Below are positions 46,965-59,700 of a stretch of 64,000 nucleotides of DNA, piece by piece. The notes below the pieces were generated by a model that saw only the letters and a list, made by a program, of their open reading frames with translations, was not told the DNA's origin and made no database searches. Where the stretch lies: NCBI GenBank assembly GCA_023213395.1, contig CM041465.1, forward strand, positions 244,163,741 through 244,227,740, given 5' to 3'. The stretch is from Cycas panzhihuaensis. Lineage: Eukaryota > Cycadophyta. Each line of letters starts with the position of its first letter. Position 1 is the stretch's first letter. Made by a program: the position numbers and the translations under genes.

Positions 46965-47564
46965 TAATGGCCCAATAACAAACTTGGCTATTTAACTTGC
47001 TATGAACAAATGTATAATAGGATGCCAAATGAATATAATAGGCATCCAATAGTCTTGGAATCTATACCATCAAAGAAAAATGGACATTAACTCTTGATCC
47101 TTGAGAGGAATGGCAAAAAATAGTCTTGAAAAATAGCAACAAAAATTCCATGTCACGGGTCACTCAAAGAGGGGAAGTAGAATAGAGGAAAAGAGGAGCA
47201 CATGAATCTCTAAGTAGAAGAAGGGGAAGGAAAAGAAATTAATGAAATCAAATCCAAACAAGGATGAAGTTGAGTGCAACCCAAAATCATAGTAGGCACA
47301 ATGATAGTTCAAGAACAAGTCCAAAGCATTCAATAGATGCCATGTTTAAATTCCCATCTGCCTTCGTTTGGTTGGTTTTACATGGATTACGCTACATTAT
47401 AAGTCTCATATTAGGATTCAGATTCTTAAGACTGATGCTTCTGTTAATATTTTTCTCGTCAACCCCGCAAAAATAATATATATGTAAGAGGTAGTTCCAG
47501 GCTAATTAGCATTTGAAAATGCTAATGGTGATGCCTTTGAAATATCCATATCCTGTTGGAACTC
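46965..47564 (+). pseudogene. ATG18-like unit copy 2, upstream part
   Basis: Pairs with 2185-2749 of copy 1 along its length, then continues toward the coding-like part. Copy 2 shows that the sequence split by gypsy element I in copy 1 was continuous (ATTTGAAAATGCTAATGG at about 47511). No domain is recognised; it may be the promoter or leader of the ancestral gene. Confidence 0.72.
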
Positions 47565-49135
47565 AGATGCTTGACTCTAACCCTAACCCACTTGGGTTAT
47601 TATTATCAGGGGGGAGGCGGGTTAATCATAATAGCTCTCCGGGTCAACGCAGAGGAAGAGCAATACGAAAGCGTCGAAGGCACGGGTTTGTCTCTCCTTG
47701 TGAATTTTATTCTAAACCAACTCAAAACCTCCAAAGCTCTGGTAGTAATTAACTATGGAGCTTCCTGGTATAGTGGACAGGGTTTGACAAACTAGACCTT
47801 GGGACAAGAAATGTTCGTCGTGTTCTATTACTTAGTTACACGAATGGGTTCCAAGTAATTGATGTTGAAGAGGTTAACAAAGTGGAGTAGCTGGCATCAA
47901 AATGGGCTGGTCCAGTTACATTCCTACAAATGCAGGCAAGGCTAGTAACCTCAGAGGCAACAGTTGTAGGCTTTGCATCTGCTGACCCTTCATTGCTAGT
48001 TGTTACAGGAGATAGAATTGTCAATACAAGCAATGCACAAGGAGGATTTGGCAGTGGATACAACAGAGATGTTGGAAGTCTGCCTCAAGCTGGGAGTAGC
48101 AATTTTGTTCCCACCATTGTTTATTTTTACTCATTAAAATCCCACAACTACGTACCTGCATGGAGGTTTTGTTCTACTATTTATGTGTAGCCCTCGAATT
48201 GTAGCTGTTTCCCTTACTGCATAGATAGACTATTTTGATGCATCAACCCTTTAGAAAACATTTAGTATGCATAGTCATCCCATTTATTGAGAACTTGGAG
48301 GTATAACTATAGGCCATGGCCCAGTGGCCTTGGGTCCAAGGTGGTTGGCATATCCTGTATATCATGCTTTGGTTCGAGATACTGGTTGTGGTATTGTTCC
48401 ATGAAGGTCACCTGCCAACAGAAGCTTCTTGTTGGATTATGCAAAAGAATCTACAAACTAAATTGCTACTAGGACTGTTACGTTGGGAGACGCTGGTCAC
48501 ATGACATTAACTAAGGGATACCATAACCATCGTGGTGCTGTTGGTGCTAGTTCTAACAGATCAGTAAGTACAAGTGATAAAACTGACGTGAATGCTTTAT
48601 CCAGAGATGCATAGGAGCCTGATTGTGAAGCATTTGATTAGTTAAGTGGTTGGTGCTCAAATGCCCTTTTTGTGTTATGCTTCGACCTTAGTGGCACTGT
48701 TTTAGCTACGGCATCTATTTATGGCAATAACCTTTATGTCTTTCGTATTATGACCTCTGTAGGAGGAAATGGTTTGAGATCTACAAGCAATGATTGGAAT
48801 GCATCATACGTCATACAGGACATTAGTTTCAGCGATTGTAGTCACTGGATTGCTATCAGCTCATCCGTGGTACCATGCCATTTATTTGTTGTATTGCCTT
48901 TTGATGGGGTTGTGGGACCAAACACCCATGGGGGTTACAAGCATGGGCTTGGCATCTGTAATTCCTTGGTGGTCTAGCTCAAGGTTGTGGAGAGTTAATC
49001 AGCATGCACCTCCACAAGCCCCACTTCCTATCACACAAGTTGGTGTGGGCAGGAGAAGGAATCAATATGGTGACTACCATTGCAATTGGAAGTTCAATTT
49101 ATCCCTCTAGTCATGTTTGTACTATTTTTCACAAT
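47565..49135 (+). pseudogene. ATG18f/g/h-like pseudogene, copy 2 (no transposon insertions)
   Basis: From about 47769 one frame reads WTGFDKLDLGTRNVRRVLLL, SYTNGFQVIDVEEVNKVE, stop, LASKWAGPVTFLQMQARL, then DPSLLVVTGD and TIVYFYSLKSHNYV. Further frames give PRIVAVSL, GPVALGPRWLAYP, LGDAGHMTLTKGYHNH, LFVLCFDLSGTVLATASIYG, NNLYVF and VIQDISFSDCSHWIAISSS. This is the WD40/BCAS3-type order of plant ATG18f, g and h proteins, which bind phosphoinositides in autophagy. At least five frameshifts and several stops occur; the GMVIVRD block is deleted. No intron-sized gaps are seen over 1.3 kb, which suggests a retrocopy. It is not functional. Confidence 0.82.
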
Positions 49136-51487
49136 GGTGGCAGTCACAATGACAAATCAAATGTTTGAAATTTTAATTCAAAGAATGAACTATGGGGTTT
49201 TTCCTTTTTTGGTCATATGATACAACATATTTTGGGTCTATCTATACTATAAAAAAAAAAACTTTAATAGGACTATTAGTATTGCTATCAATTTTGCTAG
49301 GCAAGGCCAAGTGGAGGAGATGCAAGTGGTAATTGATGCCATTTTTGAATTATATGTTGCATGATGATGTGTTTGCTATCTGTTAAAGAATATCAAAGAT
49401 TCCATTGACCTAATAACATTTTAATAATTTGTGATGCATGATCATAAGCTCTAATAATTGGCTTCTATTGGTTCAAGTTTTTAATAATTGTTGTTTAATT
49501 TCATGTAACGGCAAGAGGGATGTTACAAATATGGTGATCAACTCATGTTAGACATGCTTCATGCATTTGTAGGGTACTTTGCCATGTGAGGCAACACACA
49601 CTTCAAAATGAGCAAAAACCACCCTTTGCCTCTTAGGCATCCCTTAGGGGGCATTACACTCCTCTATGAGTATAAACTAGAACTCACACTTTTTCACGAG
49701 TATAAATCATCACATGTAGATATTATTCACAAAACCCAAAAAATTTGAAAACTATAAAACCCAAAAATATTCCGTCTCTAAAAAGAGAATAAACTATATT
49801 GTTTCATTTGAGTTTCACTCGATGTCATGTGTGCATCATAATATAATATATAAAAGGTGCATAAATGTTGCAAACAATAGAACAAATAACAAAAATCAAA
49901 CATGATCATACTCACCTCAATGATCTAGTTAACTTGGCCTCATCTCTCATCTAGCATTGCTCCCCTCCTTGTCTCCCTATCTCAATGTGGGTCTGTGTGT
50001 GGGATTATGATGACGACACAATGATAAGCTTTCCAAGTCACTAAAGGGTTGTAACCACATAGTCTCTCTCCCTAATCACTCAATTCCTCTTTGCAATAAG
50101 TGCTTGAGCCTTTGCCTACAATGTGGTGATTTGTGCCTCTACCCTTGAAACTACTTACAAAGGGGGTACTACCTGAGGTGCCTAGTTTGTCATCTGAATT
50201 ACAGTCATTGGTAACTGGGTGATCACACACTAGGTAATAGCGGTCTCTCATTGAGTAATGGTGGCTTCATGATATGCCACTATCATTATATGATGTGCAA
50301 TAGCAGCCTAGTTAGTGGCCCACATGTCCATAGCCCTCAGTAAGGGCACAAAACCCACTGCATTGGGGTGTGCTAATGCTGAAATCCCTATATTGACAAC
50401 AAAATTCTAGTCGTTTGCATATACTTTAGGAAGCATAGAGTCTAACAGTTAGTGTAGAAAGTTCAATATAAGTCTCTCGACCTCTGCAAACATGAAAACA
50501 AACAAGATTAGTCATAACATACAATAAAATGATGAAATGATAATCGTGAACCAAATTAAAGCTACAAAAATGAAAATAGTTAAGGATAGAAGTATACCCT
50601 CTACCTTGCCATCACCTTTGCTAATCTCCTCACCCTATCTTGGGCCACCTTCCTAATCAACACCCTTACCAACACTTAACCTTGTCTCCACCCCCACCCT
50701 ACCCACCTGCCAGAGTGCCTTGTGGTGGGGCCTCTCTGGCTCTAGTACTAACTCTTCTTTGTGCCCCCTTAGGCACTGCCACAACCATAACCTACAAGAG
50801 GCCTCTGTCGACTTTAGCATCCCCTCCATCACCTTTGTTGCCATCTCTTTCATATCCACCCTCTGCTTATACGTCCTTGTCTATATTTGATCCTTAATGG
50901 GTGCAGATGTAGGGGTTCATAATATATTTGTCCATCCTCAGCCCATTCAAAGAACCAACATAGATAGTCCTCCTCATAAGATTAAGTAATTGAAGACTTT
51001 TAAATCTAGTAGTCTATATGTATATCAAAACTTTATCTACTCTAATATCTTATGGCCCTCCTCAAGGGCAAGTGTTGATGTAGCAGTCAAAGAATCAACA
51101 ATGAAATAGTGAGTTATGTGAGAGTCCCTTAAAGATGGCCAACCTGATATGATCTAGTTAGGACCTTAGGTTGGCTACTATCAACATAACTCAATCAAGC
51201 CACTCACTAGCCTTACACAGTGTTATGCACCCCATCTAACCTCTAAGGAAATTAGTGTAGTTTTACCTCTAAGCAATTCTGAATAGAATAACATATACAA
51301 TCAACTTTTGCACTAGTGAAATGTTAGCAATTAAGCATCTAGATACCTTGACCCCTCGTTGGTCCTACTCTCAACCCATATAGAAGAATGCTATGATTAC
51401 CTCATGTACCTCATCATTGTTGGGTAGGGCTCTTAGCTCTGGAAGGGGTTTGGTACATGATACCCCTAAGATCCACCTCACGTCCTA
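49136..51487. other. Unassigned 2.3-kb region, possible minus-strand coding relic
   Basis: No match to the rest of the window. On the minus strand, pieces with coding texture can be read: TKPLPELRALPNNDEVHEVI and AFFYMG near 51370-51460, and AAIAHHIMIVAYHEATITQ near 50260-50330 with in-frame stops. Opposing 85- and 68-codon frames overlap at 50640-50900. I could not link any of these to a family. An A run lies at 49250-49260. Confidence 0.4.
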
Positions 51488-51701
51488 TGTTGTATCTTAG
51501 AATAATTGGAATAGATAAAGAAAATACTTTAATTCATTAATAAGAAAGAAAGACTTTTGTATAAATATATCATGTGTACATATAAGAGCCTATGCATGTA
51601 GGCCAAGTGTCAATATTATATTAAAGAGGGATTAGACACATAATTCTCAAGTTAATTTTAGAAAACATAGACATAAAAAATAAAATATTATTACTCTGAC
51701 A
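51488..51701 (-). repeat. 3' LTR of element J
   Basis: On the minus strand it begins TGTCAGAGTAATAATA just after purine tract AAAAGAGAG and ends GATACAACA. 214 bp. No partner LTR is inside the window, so the boundaries rest on the TG...CA ends and the purine tract. Confidence 0.75.
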
Positions 51702-51714
51702 CTCTCTTTTAATA

Positions 51715-52745
51715 TTTTATTTTTTATCTTTAATACAAAGCAATTACATGAAATATTAGAATTTGTCTTTTGACAATGGCTTTTTAAGGATATCAACAAG
51801 TTATTCTTCACTAGTATAGTACAATAAATCTATCTCTTTTGCTTTTACTTTTTCTCTAATAAAGTGATAATAGACTTTAATGTGTTTCATTTTAGAATAA
51901 AAGACCATATTCTTTGTCATTTTGATAACACTCTAGTTATCACAAAAAATGAAGGTGGATTGGCTTTGTTTGTATTTTAAATCTTTAAGTAGTTGTTTAA
52001 TTCATACTGATTTACATATGGTACTAACAACTACCTTGTATTCTACTTTGTGGATGATAGAGTTATATTGGGTTGTTTCTTACTACTCCATGATGTAACA
52101 ATAGACACAAGTGAGAAATAATAACTTATCATAGATTTCCTTTGTTGTTGATCTCCAACTTAATTTGAATTACTATAGCCAGTTAATTGAATTTTTAAAG
52201 GTCTAATATAATTTAGGCGCATTGTTGAAGTACCTTTAATATACTTGAGAATTCTCTTAGCAGTATTTCATTGAGAAAGCTTTGGATGTTATATATATTT
52301 GGAGACTATTCCGACTGAATATAAGATATCTGCTCTAGTAGTTGTAAGATAGATAAGACTATATACTAGTTGTATGTACAAGGTTTTGTACATTGGTTGT
52401 CCATTATCATCAATAACCAAGACGCATCATGTTTCCATCAGAGTGACATAACAATTGCAATTCTCTATTTTAAACTTTTTAAGAAGATTTTTTTTATATA
52501 TTTTGCATGAGGTATAAAAATAGAATCTTTCTATTGATTAACTTCAATACCAAGATAGCAATGAAGTAAACCTATGTCTATCATTTTAAATTATTTTTCT
52601 ATCTAGAACTTAATTTTATATATTATATCCTTATCATTTCTTATAACTATCATATCATCTACGTAAACTGCAATGATAGTGATTAAATTATTTTTATTTA
52701 TTAGAGTCATATCTATAGAAATATTTTTTATTAAGATGTTGATCT
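51715..52745 (-). pseudogene. Element J reverse transcriptase end and RNase H
   Basis: On the minus strand it reads LITIIAVYVDDMIVIRNDKD (catalytic YVDD), FKMIDIGLLHCYLGIEVNQ, HAKYIKKI, then RNase H-like text: HKVEYKVVVSTICKSV, FIFCDN, TKNMVFYSKMKHIKVYYHFI and LVDILKKPLSKDKF. It is broken by many stops, several at Gln positions. The first half of the reverse transcriptase is missing because H inserted just upstream of YVDD. Confidence 0.87.
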
Positions 52746-52750
52746 AATTG

Positions 52751-53086
52751 TATTAACATGGCAGTTCACATTAAACCACTTGTTAATATTAATGTATAGT
52801 TTAATTAGTGAATAATTAAAATGTGCAAATTGTTTGGAGAGTCACAACCTTTAAGGTTGGACATTACTTAAGGGATTATAAATATTCTAAATTCTATTAT
52901 ATATTTATCTAATCTAGAATCAATGTGATTAAGAGATCTTTTGTGGTGGATTTTTTACTAAATGTTTTTCCCACCTATATCTTATATAATATGTAATTAT
53001 TCTCTATTTATACTATTTGCTTATTATGTATAGTAAAATATTTGTAGTGTATAAAACACATATATATTCATTCATGTTTCTTAACA
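52751..53086 (+). repeat. 5' LTR of element H
   Basis: 336 bp, begins TATTAACATGGCAG and ends TTTCTTAACA, followed at once by the Met-tRNA primer site. No partner LTR is in the window. Confidence 0.78.
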
Positions 53087-53099
53087 TGGTATCAAAATT

Positions 53100-54416
53100 T
53101 TAGTCTTACATAATTGAACCTACATTTCGAGGGAGTAATAAGATTGCTGGTTATTGGGTAAAGCCAATAAAACCTAAGCTTCTTAAGGATTTATCTTCTC
53201 TGACAACTTGAATGAGCAGGCATAGTAATTAATGGTTATTAAGGAGGTGAAACTCACATATCAATAAATGTTATGCACCATTCGAGGTCAAAAATCATAT
53301 TTAGGTGCTTGTTAAACTAAGTTAAACTTGTTTTACAGCCATCCAGAGTTGGTTGGATGTGTTGGGCAGTGCCTAAACGTAGCTGGGCATGATCTAAAGG
53401 TAATCTAGCAACATTAGGCATCATTGGACATCATTTAAGTAAGTTGGGTATTAAAAAATGAATATTTTACATAAGAAAAAATTTAAATTCTTCATCTGTG
53501 GGCAAGATTGTATCTATTCTTAGTAGTTTTCTATCCATAAAAAGACTATTTGGCAACATTAAAGGCTGTAAAAGGAAATTTTTTTATGTATATTAGTTTA
53601 TGCTAAAGTTGGATGATTTTACATATCATTTGACTTCATTTTCTCTTCTTTTGGAGTAAATTGGGTTAAATTAATGCTCATAAACTACTTGCACATGATT
53701 AAAATTAGTGTTGGTTGAGTTTACATGCCCATTAAGGCTTGTTAAAACCATGGAGAGTTTATAAATAATCACATAGGTCTGGTATCCCTTCATAACAACC
53801 ACGATTTCTCATAACATTTTTTGGAGTTATAAACATCACTTGGAGTTTGGTAATTTATATATTAAGGTTTAATACCTTATTACATCTCCATATAATATTT
53901 GGTTAACCTTTTAAAAGCATGTGGGGATTTCTAAAGTCACACAATACATAAAGTAAATAATTGCCATTAAAGGAATATGTCCTTTAGGAGTATTCTAATA
54001 TAAATTGATGTTATAACCTTTGTAAATAATTGAGTAGCACTTTTAGATAAAATACTTCAAATTTTAGAGATATTTCTTGTATTTCGAAGATCAACTATAT
54101 TAAATTTAGCATTGAATCTGGCTTGCATATCCTTATAACCATTGTTGTATTAGAAATTATGAAATTTGAAGCATTTTTTTAATGGATTCTAGGTGTTTTT
54201 TAAGGGTTTTTAAGTAGTTGAGGAACCTTTTTGAGTTCCAGTGCCATTGGGTTGATTGTTCGTAAGTAATTTTTTAGCTTACATAACCATTAAATATTGT
54301 GCCTTGGCATATGTACTTGTAAACAAGGAAAACATAGTAGAATTAATAATATCCAAGTGACTAGACACTAAGTAATTTGACAATATTATCTCTATTTTAA
54401 TGCCTATCTTTTGATA
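53100..54416. other. Element H leader
   Basis: 1.3 kb of AT-rich leader between primer site and gag. No open frame or similarity was noted. Confidence 0.65.
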
Positions 54417-55260
54417 ATGGATAAATTAATGCCTAAAGTCATCTTTAATGTTAATAACTTCAGTGAATGGAAAACTAATATGGAGTTAGTACTTATGGTA
54501 AACCAACTCTAGGTAATTATAAAGGAGAAAGTGGATGCAATTCTGCTAGATTATAAAGAATGTATTCATCTTTAAGAGAAGTAGTTCATGGTAGTTAAAT
54601 TGTTGAAACTATCATTGGGTCTAGACCAAAGAGTAGTGGTTCATAGCCTTGAGCAACTAGATAAAATATGGGCTAAGTTATATGAGACATTTAAGAACAA
54701 AAAAGACCAATAAACGTCTTTTTTTGGTATTAGAGCTTCTTAACTTTAAAGTGGAAGATGAAACTAACATAAGTACTTACCTAAACAAAGTCATTAATTT
54801 AAAGAATGAGCTAAAAAAGTTAAAACCAAACTCATTTGATGATATGATGTTGTTTAAGGTGATTTTATCAAATCTACTAGTTATATTTAGAATTTTTTAA
54901 ACCATCTACAGGAGAGATGAAGTAATGGAGGATGAACCATTTGAGAATATAAAAAATCTCATTATAGCTATGGATGCCAAGATTAAATATCATGGGATGC
55001 TTAGTGGTTCTATTTTAAATTAGGCCTTAATCATGAAGACACAAAGGAAAGAGACTATTTAGAAAGAAAAGTCCACATAAAATATAGGAGATACATCTCC
55101 AAAAAAAGAAAAATTTCACTAAAAGATGCAACTACTATAAAAAGGAAGAGTACAGAGAGAAGAACTGCCGATTCAAAAGATAAGACAAATGCAAAGCTAG
55201 CCAAGATGATAAGAGGAAGAGTGTTGCAGTACATTATGTTAGAGTTTCAACCTTATTAAG
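54417..55260 (+). pseudogene. Element H gag remnant
   Basis: MPKVIFNVNNFSEWKTNMEL near 54430 matches the copia gag start F-x-x-x-N-F-x-x-W. Then come LLDYKECIHL, LEQLDKIWAKLYETF and, in shifted frames, the 54682-54900 stretch NISTYLNKVINLKNELKKL. A zinc knuckle relic, CNYYKKEEYREKNC (55127-55168), keeps C-x2-C-x4-H-x4-C spacing, but the second Cys and the His are now Tyr. It cannot bind zinc. Confidence 0.82.
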
Positions 55261-56414
55261 TAAATTAAGTTGGAGGGATTATTAGATTTTGGACTCTAAA
55301 GTATAGAAGCATATATATTTTTAGAAGCAAAAGTTCGATGTATGGAGTGTTGATTCTAGTACTATTGAAATTATCCTTGGAGATATGAGCATGTTATCTA
55401 TTGAAGGTGTTGGCAATATATCCTTGGTAGGAGGTAAATTTAAAAGGATATATTAAATACCTAAGATGAAGATTAATTTACTTTTAGCACAAGAAATCTA
55501 CAAACAAAGTATAAAGGTTGAGCTTTACAAAGATAGATGCTTGATTAAGGACCAAAAATATAATTTCTCCATCATTATTACTAGAAAAGTAAGGGATAAT
55601 TTCTAAGTATTTGAGAAATTTCAATCCCAGAATTAGTCATATGCCTTTGTTATTGGCATTGATGACTTGAGTAAATTGTGGTATGAATGCCTTGGACACC
55701 TTAATTATAGAATCATTACACTTATGAATAGGTTGAACATAGTAGAAGGTTTATCCTATATTTCATGTTCAGAAGATATGTATGAAAGGTGTATGTACGA
55801 TAAGCATCATCACTATCTTTTTACTCAGGATCTTGCTTAGAGAACCAAGGACAAGCTAGAGCTTATACATTCTAATATGATGTGTCCTCTATCAAACCCT
55901 TCAATACCTAGAGCTTGCTATACTTTAGTGTTTGTAGATGATTATACTAGGAAGACCTAGGTTTATTTCGTGAAAAATAAGCCAAATGTGTTTGATCGCT
56001 TTTGTGATTGGAAATCTTGTGTAAAAAAATAAATGTGAAAAGAAGATAAAAATATTAAATGATAATAGCAAATTGTACAACAATCATATATTTCATTAAT
56101 TTTGTTAAGATCATGGTATAAAATAGTATTATAAAAAGGAAGAACTGTACCATGATAGAAATGGTAAGGTGTATGCTACATTCTAAAAGCTTATCACTAA
56201 TGTTTTGGGTAGAAGTTGTTGTGACTACTATTTACATTTCAAATAGGATGGTCACTCAAGTAGTTCAAGGCATGAACCCTACAGAAAAATAAATTAGTCA
56301 TAAATCAACCATTAGTTATTTGAAGATATTTAGGTATATAGCATATGCATGCATCCCTGATGTAAATTGCAAGAAGATAGATTGTAAGAGTTAAAGTATA
56401 TTGGGAAATACAAA
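55261..56414 (+). pseudogene. Element H protease relic and integrase N-part
   Basis: The protease is weak: VWSVDSSTIEI near 55335, then IPKMKINLLLAQEIY. The integrase finger is LWYECLGHLNYRIITLMNRL (55676-55735). The core has LIHSNMMCPLSN with the first catalytic Asp as Asn (55873-55875), LVFVDDYTRKT, stop, VYFVKNK. The second Asp block is lost. LKIFRYIAYACIPDV and KKIDCK lead to the K insertion at 56415. Confidence 0.82.
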
Positions 56415-56720
56415 TGATGTAAACAAGGTCAACATGATCTTTCATATTAGGTAGATATCAAGAAAAAAAAGATCACACAGGACATTGGATTGCTATGGAA
56501 AACCCTTACAGGTAAAAATCCACAAATAATATTAATTCACATTATGACAAAATGATGTGTTGTTATAAAGTTGGACTTTGATTTATATTTATAGATCTAA
56601 AGTACTAAAATATCAATACAATTACATATGTCGGTTCACTATTCGAGAATATTCTCCATATAATTAGGCATATAAATAGGGCCCCATTTACATTAGTTAG
56701 TATGTACATATATTCCAACA
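56415..56720 (-). repeat. 3' LTR of element K
   Basis: 306 bp; plus-strand ends are TGATGTAAAC and ATTCCAACA. Alignable throughout with 60628-60935, including TAATATTAATTCACATTATG and AAATAGGGCCCCA. Confidence 0.92.
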
Positions 56721-56733
56721 TTCCCTCTTAATG

Positions 56734-59700
56734 TAAATGTGGGGTAATAAGGTTCATCATTGGGAATAGATCCCCTCTCAAGGATAACCTTACCTAACCT
56801 AATATGCACGAACGCCGATAGAGTGATCTTCAATTTGAGATTGGTGAATACGTCCATAAGTCGATCTCAACTTAAACAACCTTTAACCTATATCTTCCTT
56901 GATCTGATGTTCACTCAGATGTAATGGTACTATGCTACATATGTGCTTAATTCTTTGGATATGACTTTAATAGAACTGCAACCATACAACTCTCTCTCAC
57001 ACTTGACACTTTGTCCATTCAACTTAGCCATATTCCTTTGACTGAACTAAGAGGTTGAGTCACTTGAACCATGTGAATTACCTCTTCAAATCTTTGTTAA
57101 GGGAACATTGATATGATATGATACCTAACTATTTGAAGTTGCTAAAGTAAAGATGAAAAGGATCATAAACATAGAGACAGGTGCAAAATGTCTCATCATG
57201 TCTTAATCCTTCTTCTTGTTGGATATCACCTGCATTACAAGTTTTTAAAACTTACAAACCAACTAGGTTCTTGCTTTAATATAGCTCTCCATTGCAAATC
57301 AACACTTGTTAAAATGATGGTATCTATCTCAAGCTTTGATTGGCATGTTGATCCATGATCTTCTATCATCCTATATGTCTTCAACTATCAACGAAATATG
57401 GGGTTACAATCCATGTCTCATTATCTAATAACTCCTTATCATCAATCTCTCACTAAGTCCTGCTTCTATCTCAAACACAATGTTAGGCAAACAAGCCTCC
57501 ACATCTATTGAACAATGACTCAGAAAAGTAAAGAAATGAAGGATAAAACCTGTAACCAAATGACACTCAACATGATACGTCATAAACTCATCAGCATAAC
57601 ATCTAGACTAATCACAATATATTTTCCCTACAAATCACACTACTTGTAAGCTAAATAACCCATAGCCTCCAAACTCTTACAATCCTACTCCTACAATCTC
57701 CATCTAAGATGTGTATACTCCAATGCATTAAAGGAATAAATGGAAGGCTTCTGACTTAGTCCAAACATATATAAGGGGAATATATACCATGAACAATCAC
57801 AACAAGGGTACCCAATACCTGTTCGCTATAGCTTCTACCATTAAAACATGGGAGGAAAACATGACATGCACCAAACCTCACCATCTACATCATGATACTC
57901 ACCTACAATGCAACCTTATAGGCCAACTATCTATACCATGATAACGACATAACTAATTTTAAGGCATCTCGTCTTAGACCTTTCCATTCACACTTTAAAT
58001 TCATCAAACACTATGTCTCAATTCCACATCAAACTTATTTAGATATGCATCCATATTGAACCAACATCAAACTAGGCCACAAACCTCATGCTATCATCAG
58101 TCCAACTAGCAAAGTATAACAATCCATCATAAACGACAACCACTCATACAAGCAAATTCTAAACCTCATCACCTTATATACATCTAATGTAATAGAACTT
58201 AAATGTAATCATGAATAAAAACACTCATTTTCATTGAATAAACCACATACATATCAACCTTGTATAATGATCTTATGCCATACTCAAATAGTTACAGAGT
58301 TTGCATTAATTTACAGTTAAGGTATCTCATGCTCTTTTTGCCCAATCTCTTGTTCATCATAGCCCCTGAACTCGCCTATCAAACTCACCCTTAATCATTT
58401 CTTATATAAAACACATTTAAAGAGGTAACCTTTTAGCAACATCTTGCCTAACAAACACACCTCATATCGTCTACTCTTGCCCATAGAGGAAGTGTGTTTA
58501 ATACACTCTCTTCAAATCATCTAATCACTTCACCATAATACCACCTCATGTCACCCATTAACTTTCTCATGCAAAACGCATGCAAGAAAGTACTCAAACA
58601 CCATTAAATAGTCACCATCACCCAACTCACTCTCCCATATACAACACATGTAAGAAAGCCTCATTACCTTATATCGCCAAACAACTACTCACTTCACCAT
58701 ATCATAATATCATCTCATGTCACCATCAAATAAAAGAAACTTTATAAATTCACTCTCTTGAAATAAGATGCTAAATAACACTTCAAAGGCAACTTTATTA
58801 AACAAAGACTTTTAATAATGTTCCAAAATAGTAACATTAAAATATATCAATGTAACTTGATACAAAGTAACTTTATAAAAAATAGTGACTTTATGTAAAG
58901 TGAAATAATATTAATCGCCAAAATAAAATCAAATGAATGTATTAATATATCTCTTGCAACTTTATATAAATAAATGACTGCAAATAAACAAATCATTGGT
59001 GACATTATAAAACATTGATATATAATATATCAATGAGTGTTAACATTGACGCAAATTTGCATATAAACATATCAACTAGCAGTTGAATAATAATCAATGT
59101 GTAACTTTTTTTTTTAGCAGTGATTTTTATCACACAGGTGATTTGAATATTCATCATGTAGCTTTTGAAAAAATACCAAATGCCACTCAATATAGATATC
59201 TTTGACGACGAACTGCATAAAGGTAAATGAAGATAGCTTGATATGGGTAAAATTCTATGACATGTGAATATATATAAATGTGTGTAATTAACACGTAATC
59301 CACACAGATGTTGTCACGCAAAAAGCTCAGGCAACCAAATGAATAGCATGCAGGCTTCAGTGCAGTCGATACATCAATGCACATGGCAATGCAAGTTGGC
59401 ATACTATACATGGAGGGCAACAATACACATGCATAAGGGCATCTGCATGTATACGACTGTAAATATATACATACAAATTGTAGTATATAAACCGGGCAAC
59501 TTTAGCAAAACCCCACAACGAATATTGTAAAAGTACAATATTAATATCACGTAAGTATCATTATGATGACATAAATCATCACAGCAACCATGCTTAGTGA
59601 TGTCATATATCATCATGGGAGAAGATATAATACTGTGATGCAGCATACAACACTATACATATGGGCAGAACTGAAAAAATATCACAGCTTATAAATATAT

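Larger units (their letters stand above)
51488..52745 (-). mobile_element. Copia element J, minus strand, 3' part only
   Basis: Read on the minus strand: the end of reverse transcriptase, RNase H, a purine tract and a 214-bp LTR. It is cut at 52745-52750 by element H, and its 5' part would lie beyond the window on the far side of H. No match to the LTRs of B-F was seen, so it is a separate family. Confidence 0.85.

Noticed and set aside
47836-48063. 75-codon minus-strand frame
   Set aside because: Opposite the ATG18-like coding text of copy 2, so a shadow.
59000-59650. Cluster of opposing 61-80-codon frames inside K as a possible gene
   Set aside because: They overlap on both strands, have no recognisable motif, and lie in AT-rich DNA with ATG and TATA words; no support for coding.
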